Source of the DNA: a virus
Length of the DNA: 60,234 bases
Direction: 5' to 3' (one strand)
Virus record (IMG/VR): IMGVR_UViG_3300037961_004087
Coordinates: 1-60,234 of that record
Positions within the stretch are counted from its first letter, which is position 1. Every line of letters starts with the position of its first letter. Made by a program: the position numbers and the translations under genes. The notes under the pieces were generated by a model. It did no database searches, was not told where the DNA came from, and saw nothing but the letters and a program-made list of their open reading frames with translations. Shown one piece after another: positions 31,465-39,602 of this stretch.

Positions 31465-32213
31465 ACATATCCATGCCAGTTTATAACACCGATGTGCCGT
31501 GGCTAGAAGAAGCGATTGAAAGCATCAGAAATCAAACATATAAAGATTGGAAACTTTTTATTGTAAACGATTGTAGCACAAACAAAGAGACAATCGACTT
31601 TATCAATTCTATTAAAGATTCAAACATCAAAACTGTTACAACTAATGAGAATCTAGGTTGTGACCGAGCTAGACTATTTGTTAGAAACTTCCTAGACGAA
31701 GACTGTGAACTTGTCGCATCTATGGATGGTGATGACATAATGTTCCCAACAAGATTAGAAGAACAAGTTAATTTTTTGAATAGAAATGAAGATGTGGGAA
31801 TATTGGGGGGACAAATGCAGCTATTTGTTGACCGTTCACTACCCTTCACTGATATGCGACTTCCAATAATCGACCCATTAACTTCGCATCCTTATAATGT
31901 CAACGACTATATCCTATCAAGCGATTGGGTCATAAACAATCCCTCAACAATGATAAGACGCTCCATAGTAGATGATTTTAATATTGATTTAATAAAAAAA
32001 ATCCAAGACGAACTAGGTTTAAGAAGAAATGTCTATGGGGACGTAATTTTTTACGGTATCAATGCAGTAAAAGGTGTGAAGATTAGAAATTTATCAGACA
32101 TTGTTATTTTTTATCGAGTGAGTAGACACAATCTTTCTTCTAAAAATTGGTATGGAAACATTGATATGCATAAGCAGTTAAGAAAGGTACTACTGTCATA
32201 TTATGTTGGTTAA
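31455..32213 (+). CDS. Glycosyltransferase family 2
   Basis: 252 residues. The GT2 start VNISMPVYNTDVPWLEEAIE is followed by NQTYKDWKLFIVNDCSTNKE and LVASMDGDDIMFPTRLEEQV, with the catalytic-site DDD-like motif DGDD. The ATG at 31455 is preferred (GGAG nine bases upstream). It overlaps the preceding fusion gene. It lacks a transmembrane tail, so it is a soluble transferase. Confidence 0.93.
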   Translation: MFVNISMPVYNTDVPWLEEAIESIRNQTYKDWKLFIVNDCSTNKETIDFINSIKDSNIKTVTTNENLGCDRARLFVRNFLDEDCELVASMDGDDIMFPTRLEEQVNFLNRNEDVGILGGQMQLFVDRSLPFTDMRLPIIDPLTSHPYNVNDYILSSDWVINNPSTMIRRSIVDDFNIDLIKKIQDELGLRRNVYGDVIFYGINAVKGVKIRNLSDIVIFYRVSRHNLSSKNWYGNIDMHKQLRKVLLSYYVG

Positions 32214-32811
32214 TAGAAAAAGAAAAATGATTTTGGTTCGTATTCCTAAAACCGCCTCTACGTCCATTAATGACGCACTAATTGAATCTGATGAGAATTG
32301 GAAATATATTGAGGTGTCGAAAGATTGGCATGTCAGTAGTAAAATCCTAAAAGACTTTGATGAATTTTCTGATTATGAATTAATTGCCGTCTCAAGAAAT
32401 CCTTGGGATAGACTGGTTTCTCTTTTTTGTTTCTACTTCAAAAGAACCTCAGATATAATTCGAGATCCAGAATCTGTAAGACTAGAGGATCATGAAAAAT
32501 GTTGGGCTTATGAGTGGGCTAGAAAGTTAAATATTGAAATTATAACGAAAGGATTTCATAATTTTATAAAAGATAACAAAGACACATCCTTAAATAGTTA
32601 TGACTTTTGGGTTGACGAATCTCACCCCGGAGGTGTAAAGTGGTTCCGTTTTGAACAAATATGTGACCTAGAACAATATCTAGACATAAAACTTACAGTA
32701 AAAAACAAATCAAATCACCTGCACTACTCCCACTATTATGACGATGAGACAAAAGAGATCGTTAGGATAAGATACGAAAAAGACATAACGAGGTTTGGCT
32801 ACGAATTTTAA
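32203..32811 (+). CDS. Sulfotransferase-family protein
   Basis: 202 residues. The PAPS 5'-phosphosulfate loop is RIPKTASTSINDAL and the 3'-phosphate site is AVSRNPWDRLVSLF, both standard for carbohydrate sulfotransferases. It would move sulfate from PAPS to a sugar or protein. No PAPS synthesis gene is in the window, so the host must supply it. It ends the first part of the glycan cassette, before promoter P4. Confidence 0.85.
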   Translation: MLVNRKRKMILVRIPKTASTSINDALIESDENWKYIEVSKDWHVSSKILKDFDEFSDYELIAVSRNPWDRLVSLFCFYFKRTSDIIRDPESVRLEDHEKCWAYEWARKLNIEIITKGFHNFIKDNKDTSLNSYDFWVDESHPGGVKWFRFEQICDLEQYLDIKLTVKNKSNHLHYSHYYDDETKEIVRIRYEKDITRFGYEF

Positions 32812-32838
32812 AAGTTTGGCATAATTCACAAAAACCCC

Positions 32839-32867
32839 TTGCAAAATAGTCTTCCGTAGACTATAAT
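32839..32867 (+). promoter_or_regulatory. Sigma70-type promoter P4 of the polymerase block
   Basis: TTGCAA (32839-32844), 17-base spacer ending CGTAGAC, TATAAT (32862-32867). The spacer end matches P1 and P3. It starts a 5' leader of about 85 bases before the polymerase gene. Confidence 0.85.
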
Positions 32868-32875
32868 AGGGTAGA

Positions 32876-32928
32876 CGCAATTCAACGGATTTGGCGTATT
32901 ATACGCCTTCAACTTCCCTTTGCGTTTT
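32876..32928 (+). promoter_or_regulatory. Structured 5' leader of the polymerase gene
   Basis: GGCGTA (32893-32898) and TACGCC (32902-32907) form a perfect 6-bp stem with a 3-base loop. Flanking ACGCAA and TTGCGT could close an outer stem. The hairpin lies about 50 bases before the ATG. It could be an operator or a translational control element; no protein match is claimed. Confidence 0.4.
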
Positions 32929-32958
32929 ACATTGACTAACTAATATTGAAAGACGGCT

Positions 32959-34584
32959 ATGAATTGGTTTCCACTACTGAACTATACTCACTATTCACTA
33001 CAATACGGCTTTTCAAAGCCAAATGAGCTTGCTAAAAAATGCAAGCAAAACTCTTACCCTGCATGTGGTATTGCTGACTATAAAACAATCAGCGGTGCTG
33101 TATCTTTCTATAAAGCCTGCATCAACAATGATATTAAACCTATCATTGGCTGTTCTTTCGATGGCTTTACTCTTTTTGCCAAAAACCATGCGGGGTGGTT
33201 GAACCTCATCGAGATTGTCTCTACAATTGATGCAGATGGTAATGAGGACAGGGGAACGATTATAAAATTAGCGAGACAAGGCAATCTGATCTGTATTGCA
33301 AAGTCTGAGGCTTTGTCTCCGGTTTCCGGTGATGATTTTTACATCTGGTCTGAGGCTTTTACAAAAAGCAATTACGTAAATAAAGACCAAGCAGATTTAC
33401 ATAGAATTGTGCTTTGTGGAAAACTAAAAACGACCTTTCATAAAGTTAAAAAGAACGGACCACCCGAAGAATTAGCTCCATACTTTGAATCTAGTGAGTT
33501 CTATATTAAAGATAAGTCAGAGTCTGCTAAACTAATTGTTGATGACCCACGTATGGATGATTTCGATTCTATATTTAAAAAGGTAGAAAACTATAATATT
33601 CTCAGCAAACCGATGCTGCCCAGATTTGATATCCCAAGTAAATTTTCTAGTGAAGGTGACTATCTACGTCATCTTGCTAGGCAGGGTTGGATGAAACTAC
33701 TCAATGACAAAATTCAAAGCGAAGAGCAGCGTAAGGTGTACGGTGACAGATTCAATAAAGAGTTTTCGGTTATTGAAAAAGCAGATCTGTTCGGTTACTT
33801 CCTAATCGTCTGGGATATTTTAAATTGGTGTCGGGAGCAGGGTTGGATGGTGGGTCCGGGTCGTGGATCTGCTGCTGGTTGCCTAATCTCTTACCTAGTT
33901 GGTATCACAGAGATTGACCCCATTGAGTTCGATCTGTTGTTTGAACGATTCTACAATGAGGGTCGTAACACAGAAGATCACATCTCTTTGCCCGATGTTG
34001 ACATGGATGTTCCGGGTAAGAAGCGAGATGAAATAATTACTAGACTAAAGGAAAAGTACGGGTCTGATAATGTTAGTCAAATGCTTACATTTGGTAGACT
34101 GCAAGGGCGAAGTGCGATGAAAGAGGTGCTTCGTGTAAACGATGCCTGTGGCTTTGCCGAAATGAACGAGATCACAAAGTACATTCCAGACGAAGCTGCT
34201 ATCTCTGACCAACTTGCAGAGATGGACGAAGAAGACCGCTCTATTATTCGTTGGGCACTAATTAATCGTTCCGACGACCTGATGGACTATTGTCACCTAA
34301 ATGATAATGGAAGTCTTGAAGGTGATTTTGCAGAATACTTCCAACAAGCTATTGATATTGAAGGTACATTTAAAACACAGGGTAAACACGCTGCTGGTGT
34401 TGTTATATCCGCTGAACCACTATTTAGAGTTTGTCCTATGGTAAACCCAAAGAGTGGTGATGAAAAGATCGCGGGACTAGAAATGAACGACCTAGAAGCA
34501 CTAGGACATGTTAAGTTTGATCTTTTAGGGTTGAACTTATTGGATAAATTAATGCATATTAAGGAGCTTATTAATGAATCGTGA
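32959..34584 (+). CDS. dnaE: DNA polymerase III alpha, N-terminal half (PHP and palm)
   Basis: 541 residues. The first part is a PHP domain with altered metal residues: LNYTHYSLQYG (usual HxHxxYS lacks the first His) and ADYKTIS (usual ADHG). The palm has GWMVGPGRGSAAGCLISYL, LPDVDMDVPGKKRDEI (two catalytic Asp), GRLQGRSAMKEVLRV, and VKFDLLGLNLLDKL (third catalytic Asp). The protein then ends, where DnaE would continue with the FQLES region. That continuation is the separate gene at 35998. No intein motif is visible at the break. All three catalytic Asp are therefore in this half. Confidence 0.93.
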   Translation: MNWFPLLNYTHYSLQYGFSKPNELAKKCKQNSYPACGIADYKTISGAVSFYKACINNDIKPIIGCSFDGFTLFAKNHAGWLNLIEIVSTIDADGNEDRGTIIKLARQGNLICIAKSEALSPVSGDDFYIWSEAFTKSNYVNKDQADLHRIVLCGKLKTTFHKVKKNGPPEELAPYFESSEFYIKDKSESAKLIVDDPRMDDFDSIFKKVENYNILSKPMLPRFDIPSKFSSEGDYLRHLARQGWMKLLNDKIQSEEQRKVYGDRFNKEFSVIEKADLFGYFLIVWDILNWCREQGWMVGPGRGSAAGCLISYLVGITEIDPIEFDLLFERFYNEGRNTEDHISLPDVDMDVPGKKRDEIITRLKEKYGSDNVSQMLTFGRLQGRSAMKEVLRVNDACGFAEMNEITKYIPDEAAISDQLAEMDEEDRSIIRWALINRSDDLMDYCHLNDNGSLEGDFAEYFQQAIDIEGTFKTQGKHAAGVVISAEPLFRVCPMVNPKSGDEKIAGLEMNDLEALGHVKFDLLGLNLLDKLMHIKELINES

Positions 34585-35248
34585 CATTATTGTATTTGAC
34601 TTTGAAACTGGTGGACGCAATCCGCATAGGTGTCAGCCTACACAGATTGCTGCTATCGCACTTGACGGTAGGAACTTTAGACTCAAGGGACAATTCAATA
34701 GTCTCATGCGTCCCATTATCGACGACGAGAAAGCAATTAAAGCTGGCGTTGACCCGCTAGAAGAAGGTGCTTTGAAAGTTACAGGTCAGACCAGAGAGAA
34801 GCTGGCTAAAGCACCACTTCCAAAGGGTGTATGGAAAAAGTTCTGTGCGTTTGTAGACAAATATAACTGGAAAGGCACATCTTACTTTGCACCTATTCCA
34901 TGTGGGTTTAATATTCTTGGTTACGATATGCACATTGTGAATAGGTTGTGCGAACAGTACGGACCCTATGACGATAAGCGTAAATGTCAAAAGTTATTTC
35001 ATCAAATCTACAAGATAGACGTGATGGATGATGTATGGTTATGGACGGAGGGTGATCCAAATGTTAAGTCTATTAGTATGGATAGCTTGCGAGAAAGAAT
35101 GGGACTGTCCAGTGAGAACGCTCACGATGCTCTCCAAGACGTTAAGGATACAGCAAACATCTGGATCAAATTGCAAAAGTCCAGACGAGCAGTCTACAGA
35201 AACATGAAATTTGAAAAGGCATTTGCCGATGGCAAACTTTTTGTATAG
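34574..35248 (+). CDS. DnaQ-like DEDDh 3'-5' exonuclease
   Basis: 224 residues. Exo I is IIVFDFETGGRNPH (DFE), Exo II is PCGFNILGYDMHIV, and Exo III is ENAHDALQDVKDTANIW (HD...D). This is the DEDDh fold of proofreading exonucleases. It overlaps the end of the polymerase N half by 11 bases. With the PHP site of that half degenerate, this enzyme is the likely proofreader. It has no clamp-binding motif that I can see. Confidence 0.9.
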   Translation: MNRDIIVFDFETGGRNPHRCQPTQIAAIALDGRNFRLKGQFNSLMRPIIDDEKAIKAGVDPLEEGALKVTGQTREKLAKAPLPKGVWKKFCAFVDKYNWKGTSYFAPIPCGFNILGYDMHIVNRLCEQYGPYDDKRKCQKLFHQIYKIDVMDDVWLWTEGDPNVKSISMDSLRERMGLSSENAHDALQDVKDTANIWIKLQKSRRAVYRNMKFEKAFADGKLFV

Positions 35249-35281
35249 TTTCGTTGTAAATACTTTTAAAGGAGGATTTTA

Positions 35282-35992
35282 ATGGGTGTTTATCAATGGG
35301 ATCAGTTTGTTGATTATAAAGGCATCAAACTGTTAGACGGGCGAAGTACAATACCTCATTTACCAATAGAGTCTCACGATGATGAGTACGATATGTTTAT
35401 GAGTGTGCTAGAAAATGTTAAAAACGATAATCCGGTAATGATAGAGTGTGGCTCTTGGTGGGCGTTTTGGTCACTAGCTTTCAGAAAAAAGTTTCCTGCT
35501 GGCAGAAACATTTTGATCGAGTTGGGCAAGCGTCAAATTTCTATGGGAAGAAAGAACTTCGCACTAAACGGTCTTGATGCATCTCACTACTGGGGAGGTT
35601 TTTACATTAACGATTCTAATGTATACGAACCTACGGTAAGAGAAAGTAACTACAACTATGACGATCATGGTGGTTATTGGGATACGACCCTATCTGGTCA
35701 AATGACCGGCCCAGAAATTAACTTTACAGACGTTTACGAGATTGAGGGGCTAGATGAAATTGATATGCTGCACATGGATATTCAAGGCAGCGAATATAAA
35801 TTAATTGTTGATTTGTATAACAATAATCGAGATGTTTTAGATAAGATTCAGAATGTTGTTATTGCTACTCATCACCCAGTTGCACAGCAAGAATTAATTA
35901 GAATCCTTATGAGCAACGGAATGAGACTATTGAGAAATGAGCCATTCGGGAGTGTGGGTGGCGATGGAATGATCGCTTTAACTAGGAATTGA
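35282..35992 (+). CDS. FkbM-type methyltransferase within the polymerase block
   Basis: 236 residues. A Rossmann start NPVMIECGSWWAFWSLAFRK is followed by NILIELGKRQISMGRKNFAL and the FkbM signature DEIDMLHMDIQGSEYKLIVD. Family members O-methylate sugars or small molecules. AAAGGAGG before the ATG predicts strong translation. It sits between the exonuclease and the polymerase C half, although all other FkbM-type genes here are in the glycan cassette, so it looks inserted. Confidence 0.85.
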   Translation: MGVYQWDQFVDYKGIKLLDGRSTIPHLPIESHDDEYDMFMSVLENVKNDNPVMIECGSWWAFWSLAFRKKFPAGRNILIELGKRQISMGRKNFALNGLDASHYWGGFYINDSNVYEPTVRESNYNYDDHGGYWDTTLSGQMTGPEINFTDVYEIEGLDEIDMLHMDIQGSEYKLIVDLYNNNRDVLDKIQNVVIATHHPVAQQELIRILMSNGMRLLRNEPFGSVGGDGMIALTRN

Positions 35993-35997
35993 ATTAT

Positions 35998-37563
35998 ATG
36001 ATTGAGAGAGATGACACAAAGGCTTGGGCTTTGTATAAGGATGGACTGACCAAGGGGTTGTTTCAGCTTGAGAGTAATCTTGGGCGAGCTTGGTCGAAGA
36101 GGGTTGCACCGGAGAGTATGGAAGAATTAGCGGCATTAATCGCTATCATCAGACCCGGAACGTTGAAGGCGGTTAGTGACGGAAAGTCTATGACACAAAG
36201 ATTCGTAGACCGTAAACATAAGAGAGAAGATGTTGTATATCTTGACCCTAGTCTAGAAGAAATTCTAAAGACTACGCATGGCGTACTTGTATACCAAGAG
36301 CAGGCTATGCTTATCGCGGTTAAAGCTGCGGGATTCAATGAAATGGAGGCAGACAACCTTCGTAAAGCTATTGGTAAAAAGAAAGCGTCTCTCATGGCTG
36401 AGATTCGTGGACAATTTATTGAAGGCTGCAAAAAGATTGGACTTGTAGATCAAGACACTGCAAACCAGATTTTTGACTGGATTGAAAAATCATCTAGATA
36501 CTCTTTCAATAAGTCTCATGCCGTAGCTTACGCAGTTAATTCGTACAACTCTGCTTGGTTCAAAGCTAATTACACCAAAGAGTTCTTCTTGTCGTACCTG
36601 TACTATGCGAATGAAAAGATGGACCCTCACCAAGAAATCTATGAGCTAGTAAACGAAGCTAAACTATTCGATATATTGGTAAAGACCCCTAAACTAAGCA
36701 GGTTCTCTGAGAAGTTTGCCATCTTTGGTGATGATATCCAGTTTGGAGTTCGTGACGTTAAAGGTCTTACAGGTGTTACTGGTGAGAAAGTCTTAAAGGC
36801 TATTGGCGATTCAGCAGAAGAGTTGGGCAAGCCTGCCGACGAGTTTACTTGGATGGATGTACTTATCTACATCGCCCCCAAGATTACGTCTACGGCTTTC
36901 AAGGCACTCGCCGGTATTGGATTCTTCTCTACCAAATCAACTGGAGTGACTAGGAATCAAGCTCTTTACGAATACCTCATTTGGAGAGAACTAACAAAAG
37001 CAGAAGTCAAGTGGGTAACAGAGAATTATCCTAAAAAGAAGTGGTCAAAACTACAGGATTGTTTCAGAGATCTGTCTCCCACCAAGAAAATGGGAGGTGG
37101 CTGTAGCAACGCTAATCGTAGTCAGATTGTACATGGTGAAATTGAGATGTTAGACAATCCACCATACGATATGGCTGATGAGCCACAGTGGGTTATCGCA
37201 GAAGAGGTAAAACTCTTGGGTTGCCCTGTGTCATATCAGTACACAGATGCTATAGACGCATCAATCGCTAACACTACATGTCAAGAAGTAGCCAACGGCA
37301 AGTTTGGCAAAGATATTTGCATTGTAGCAAATGTTCAACGTGTAGCTAATCATAAGATCAATAAAAAGAATAGCAAGCAGAAGGGTCGAACTATGTCGTT
37401 TCTAACAATAGAAGATGCTACTTGCTCGCTTGACAATGTTATCATTTTTCCAGACGCCAGAGATAAGTACCAGTTTGTTTTATATGAAGGAGCGAACCTG
37501 ATGCTTTGCGGCGAGATCGAGAAAGATAATTCGTTTATTGTTGACAAAATTCATGAAATCTAG
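35998..37563 (+). CDS. dnaE: DNA polymerase III alpha, C-terminal half (fingers and beyond)
   Basis: 521 residues. It resumes the DnaE alignment with KGLFQLESNLGRAWSKRV, ELAALIAIIRPGTLKAVSDG, YQEQAMLIAVKAAGF, EADNLRKAIGKKKASLMAEI and FNKSHAVAYAVNSYNSAWFK. Near the C terminus is an OB-like strand set (GRTMSFLTIEDATCSLDNVI). No catalytic Asp motif of the palm is present. The ATG at 35998 is ten bases after AGGA. It must associate with the N half at 32959 to make an active polymerase, which is inferred. Confidence 0.92.
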   Translation: MIERDDTKAWALYKDGLTKGLFQLESNLGRAWSKRVAPESMEELAALIAIIRPGTLKAVSDGKSMTQRFVDRKHKREDVVYLDPSLEEILKTTHGVLVYQEQAMLIAVKAAGFNEMEADNLRKAIGKKKASLMAEIRGQFIEGCKKIGLVDQDTANQIFDWIEKSSRYSFNKSHAVAYAVNSYNSAWFKANYTKEFFLSYLYYANEKMDPHQEIYELVNEAKLFDILVKTPKLSRFSEKFAIFGDDIQFGVRDVKGLTGVTGEKVLKAIGDSAEELGKPADEFTWMDVLIYIAPKITSTAFKALAGIGFFSTKSTGVTRNQALYEYLIWRELTKAEVKWVTENYPKKKWSKLQDCFRDLSPTKKMGGGCSNANRSQIVHGEIEMLDNPPYDMADEPQWVIAEEVKLLGCPVSYQYTDAIDASIANTTCQEVANGKFGKDICIVANVQRVANHKINKKNSKQKGRTMSFLTIEDATCSLDNVIIFPDARDKYQFVLYEGANLMLCGEIEKDNSFIVDKIHEI

Positions 37564-37592
37564 TTGCAAAAAATCGACTAGTGGACTATAAT
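37564..37592 (+). promoter_or_regulatory. Sigma70-type promoter P5 of the glycan cassette
   Basis: TTGCAA (37564-37569), 17-base spacer, TATAAT (37587-37592). The spacer ends GTGGAC. It begins at the stop of the polymerase C half and lies 12 bases before the second SSB-like gene, so it leads the long run of glycan genes. Confidence 0.85.
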
Positions 37593-37603
37593 AAGGAGTA
37601 CAC

Positions 37604-37921
37604 ATGAACCATTGTATTTTTACAGGGTATCTATTGTTTGACCCAAGCGTGGGTTATGAATCAAATCCATCAGTTTGTGTTTTTAAGCTGGTAACATACG
37701 AGTATACAAGAAACAGGCGTGGTGAAAAAAAGCGTTACCCAACGACTGTAACCTTCCAAGCCTTTGATAGTGGTGCAGATGCCATCGCTAAACTAGGAAA
37801 GAAGGGGATGAAAATGACCGTACACGCTTCAGCCAGAAACGGTGTTATGAAAACCGACTCTGCGGACGATATTATTTTTAGAGTTAATCAATTCGACTTT
37901 GGATGTTTGGACAAGGACTAA
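37604..37921 (+). CDS. Second SSB-like OB-fold protein
   Basis: 105 residues. HCIFTGYLLFDPSVGYESNP, VCVFKLVTYEYTRNRRGEKK, PTTVTFQAFDSGADAIAKLG and GMKMTVHASARNGV follow the strand order of SSB. There is no acidic tail. It differs strongly from the SSB at 3412, so it is not a recent duplicate. It may act with the nearby polymerase, or replace the first SSB at another stage. GGAG lies before the ATG. Confidence 0.75.
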   Translation: MNHCIFTGYLLFDPSVGYESNPSVCVFKLVTYEYTRNRRGEKKRYPTTVTFQAFDSGADAIAKLGKKGMKMTVHASARNGVMKTDSADDIIFRVNQFDFGCLDKD

Positions 37922-37922
37922 A

Positions 37923-39602
37923 ATGAGAAAGAAACGAATTCTGTTCTGTAGCGAAGCTACTTTCCTGAACACTGGATACGCGACCTATACTCGTGAGATT
38001 TTGAACTATCTTCACTCTACGGGTAAGTATGAGATTGCAGAGATGGGTGCGTATGGAGAAAGGAATGACTCAAGGGCTGCTAACATTCCTTGGAAGTATT
38101 ATGGGGTAGCACCTAATACTACGTGTGAACCAAAAGCGACCAAAGAGGAATTAGATGCCTATGGAGCTAGTGGTACAAACCAATTTGGTGAATGGATTTT
38201 TGAACATGTTTGTTTAGATTTCATGCCAGACATTGTGTGTGACATTCGTGACTTTTGGATGCTTGACTTTGCAGAGCGTAGTCCTTTTCGTCAGTATTTT
38301 GATTGGGCCATTATGCCCACTGTAGATGCTCGACCACAAGCCAGACAGTGGGTATCTACTTACTCTGGAGCAGACGCATGTCTTACATATTCTGATTGGG
38401 CAGGAGAAGTTCTAAAAAATCAAACTGGTGGTAAAATTAAGTATTGGGGATCGGCACCACCCTCTGCCCATCCAGCATATGCTCCAGTCGCAGACAAGCG
38501 ATCCCATAAATTATCTTGGGGTATAAATCCAGATCATAAGATTATCGGAACAGTTATGCGTAACCAGAGACGTAAACTGTACCCAGATTTGTTTGAGGCG
38601 TTCCGAAAGTTTTTAAATAACACAGGTAGAAACGATGTATTTCTTTATTGCCATACGTCCTACCCTGATCTTGGTTGGGACATCCCAGAGCTTCTGCTAG
38701 AAAATGATTTGTCTTCTAAGGTTTACTTTACATACATTTGTCCAGAAACAAAAAGACCATTCCCATCATTGTTTAAGGGGGCAGTGGCACAATCACCATT
38801 TACTGGTAAGTGGGGTTCTACACTTTCTAATGTAAAGAATGGTGCATCATATGAAGATCTATCATCAATTCAAAACCTGTTTGACTTGTACACTCAATAT
38901 GCAAACTGTGAAGGGTTTGGTCTGCCATATGTAGAAGCTGCGGCTTGCGGTGTTCCTGTGTGCGGCACTGATTATTCTGCTATGGAGAGCGAGATTCGCA
39001 AGTTGCAAGGTCATCCAATCAAACCATCAGCACTATACAAAGAATTAGAAACTGGTTGTCTACGGGCAGTGCCGGATAATGATGCTGCGGCAAAATACTT
39101 TGAAGATTTCTTCAATAAGTCTGATGAAGAACGTGCAGCAGAAGGTGAAAGAACCAGAAAGAATTTTGATAAACATTTTCAATGGCACCTGAGTGGATCA
39201 AAGTGGGAGGCTATTTTCGATTCTATGCAAATCAAAGATGTGCAACAGACTTGGGCTTCTCCACCTAAGATCCACCAACCAGCACCAAAGCCTGAAGGTA
39301 TTGAAAACGCAGAACCATCTAAACAAGCACAATGGTTAATTGCAAATGTTCTTGGTGACACAAGTCGAATCAATACTTTCTACGAAAGAAGATTAATTAG
39401 AGATCTAACATATAAAAATGCTACTAGTTCCACTGGTGGTATGTATTTCAACGAATCTTCCGCTGCTTTTGAAGGTATGAACCAAAGGCATCCGTTTGAC
39501 ATCAACATAGCGTATGATAATCTAGCGGCACTTTGTAATCGGAGAAACAGTTGGGAACAAAAACGTGTAGACACAATGAAAGAAAGAGGTTTGATGCAGT
39601 GA
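37923..39602 (+). CDS. Large GT4-like glycosyltransferase
   Basis: 559 residues from the ATG at 37923. The N-terminal domain begins KKRILFCSEATFLNTGYATY. The donor domain has HKIIGTVMRNQRRKLYPDLF and FGLPYVEAAACGVPVCGTDY (E(x7)E-like). About 110 residues follow the GT core (from ASPPKIHQPAPKPEGIENAE onward) and end in a helical region with no known motif. This extra tail may bind the acceptor or a virion protein. It follows the second SSB-like gene within one base. Confidence 0.83.
   Translation: MRKKRILFCSEATFLNTGYATYTREILNYLHSTGKYEIAEMGAYGERNDSRAANIPWKYYGVAPNTTCEPKATKEELDAYGASGTNQFGEWIFEHVCLDFMPDIVCDIRDFWMLDFAERSPFRQYFDWAIMPTVDARPQARQWVSTYSGADACLTYSDWAGEVLKNQTGGKIKYWGSAPPSAHPAYAPVADKRSHKLSWGINPDHKIIGTVMRNQRRKLYPDLFEAFRKFLNNTGRNDVFLYCHTSYPDLGWDIPELLLENDLSSKVYFTYICPETKRPFPSLFKGAVAQSPFTGKWGSTLSNVKNGASYEDLSSIQNLFDLYTQYANCEGFGLPYVEAAACGVPVCGTDYSAMESEIRKLQGHPIKPSALYKELETGCLRAVPDNDAAAKYFEDFFNKSDEERAAEGERTRKNFDKHFQWHLSGSKWEAIFDSMQIKDVQQTWASPPKIHQPAPKPEGIENAEPSKQAQWLIANVLGDTSRINTFYERRLIRDLTYKNATSSTGGMYFNESSAAFEGMNQRHPFDINIAYDNLAALCNRRNSWEQKRVDTMKERGLMQ

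Noticed and set aside
34560-36010. A split intein or group I intron as the cause of the polymerase split.
   Set aside because: The ends of the halves lack intein Cys/Ser and HN motifs, and the gap is filled by two normal genes rather than an intron core.
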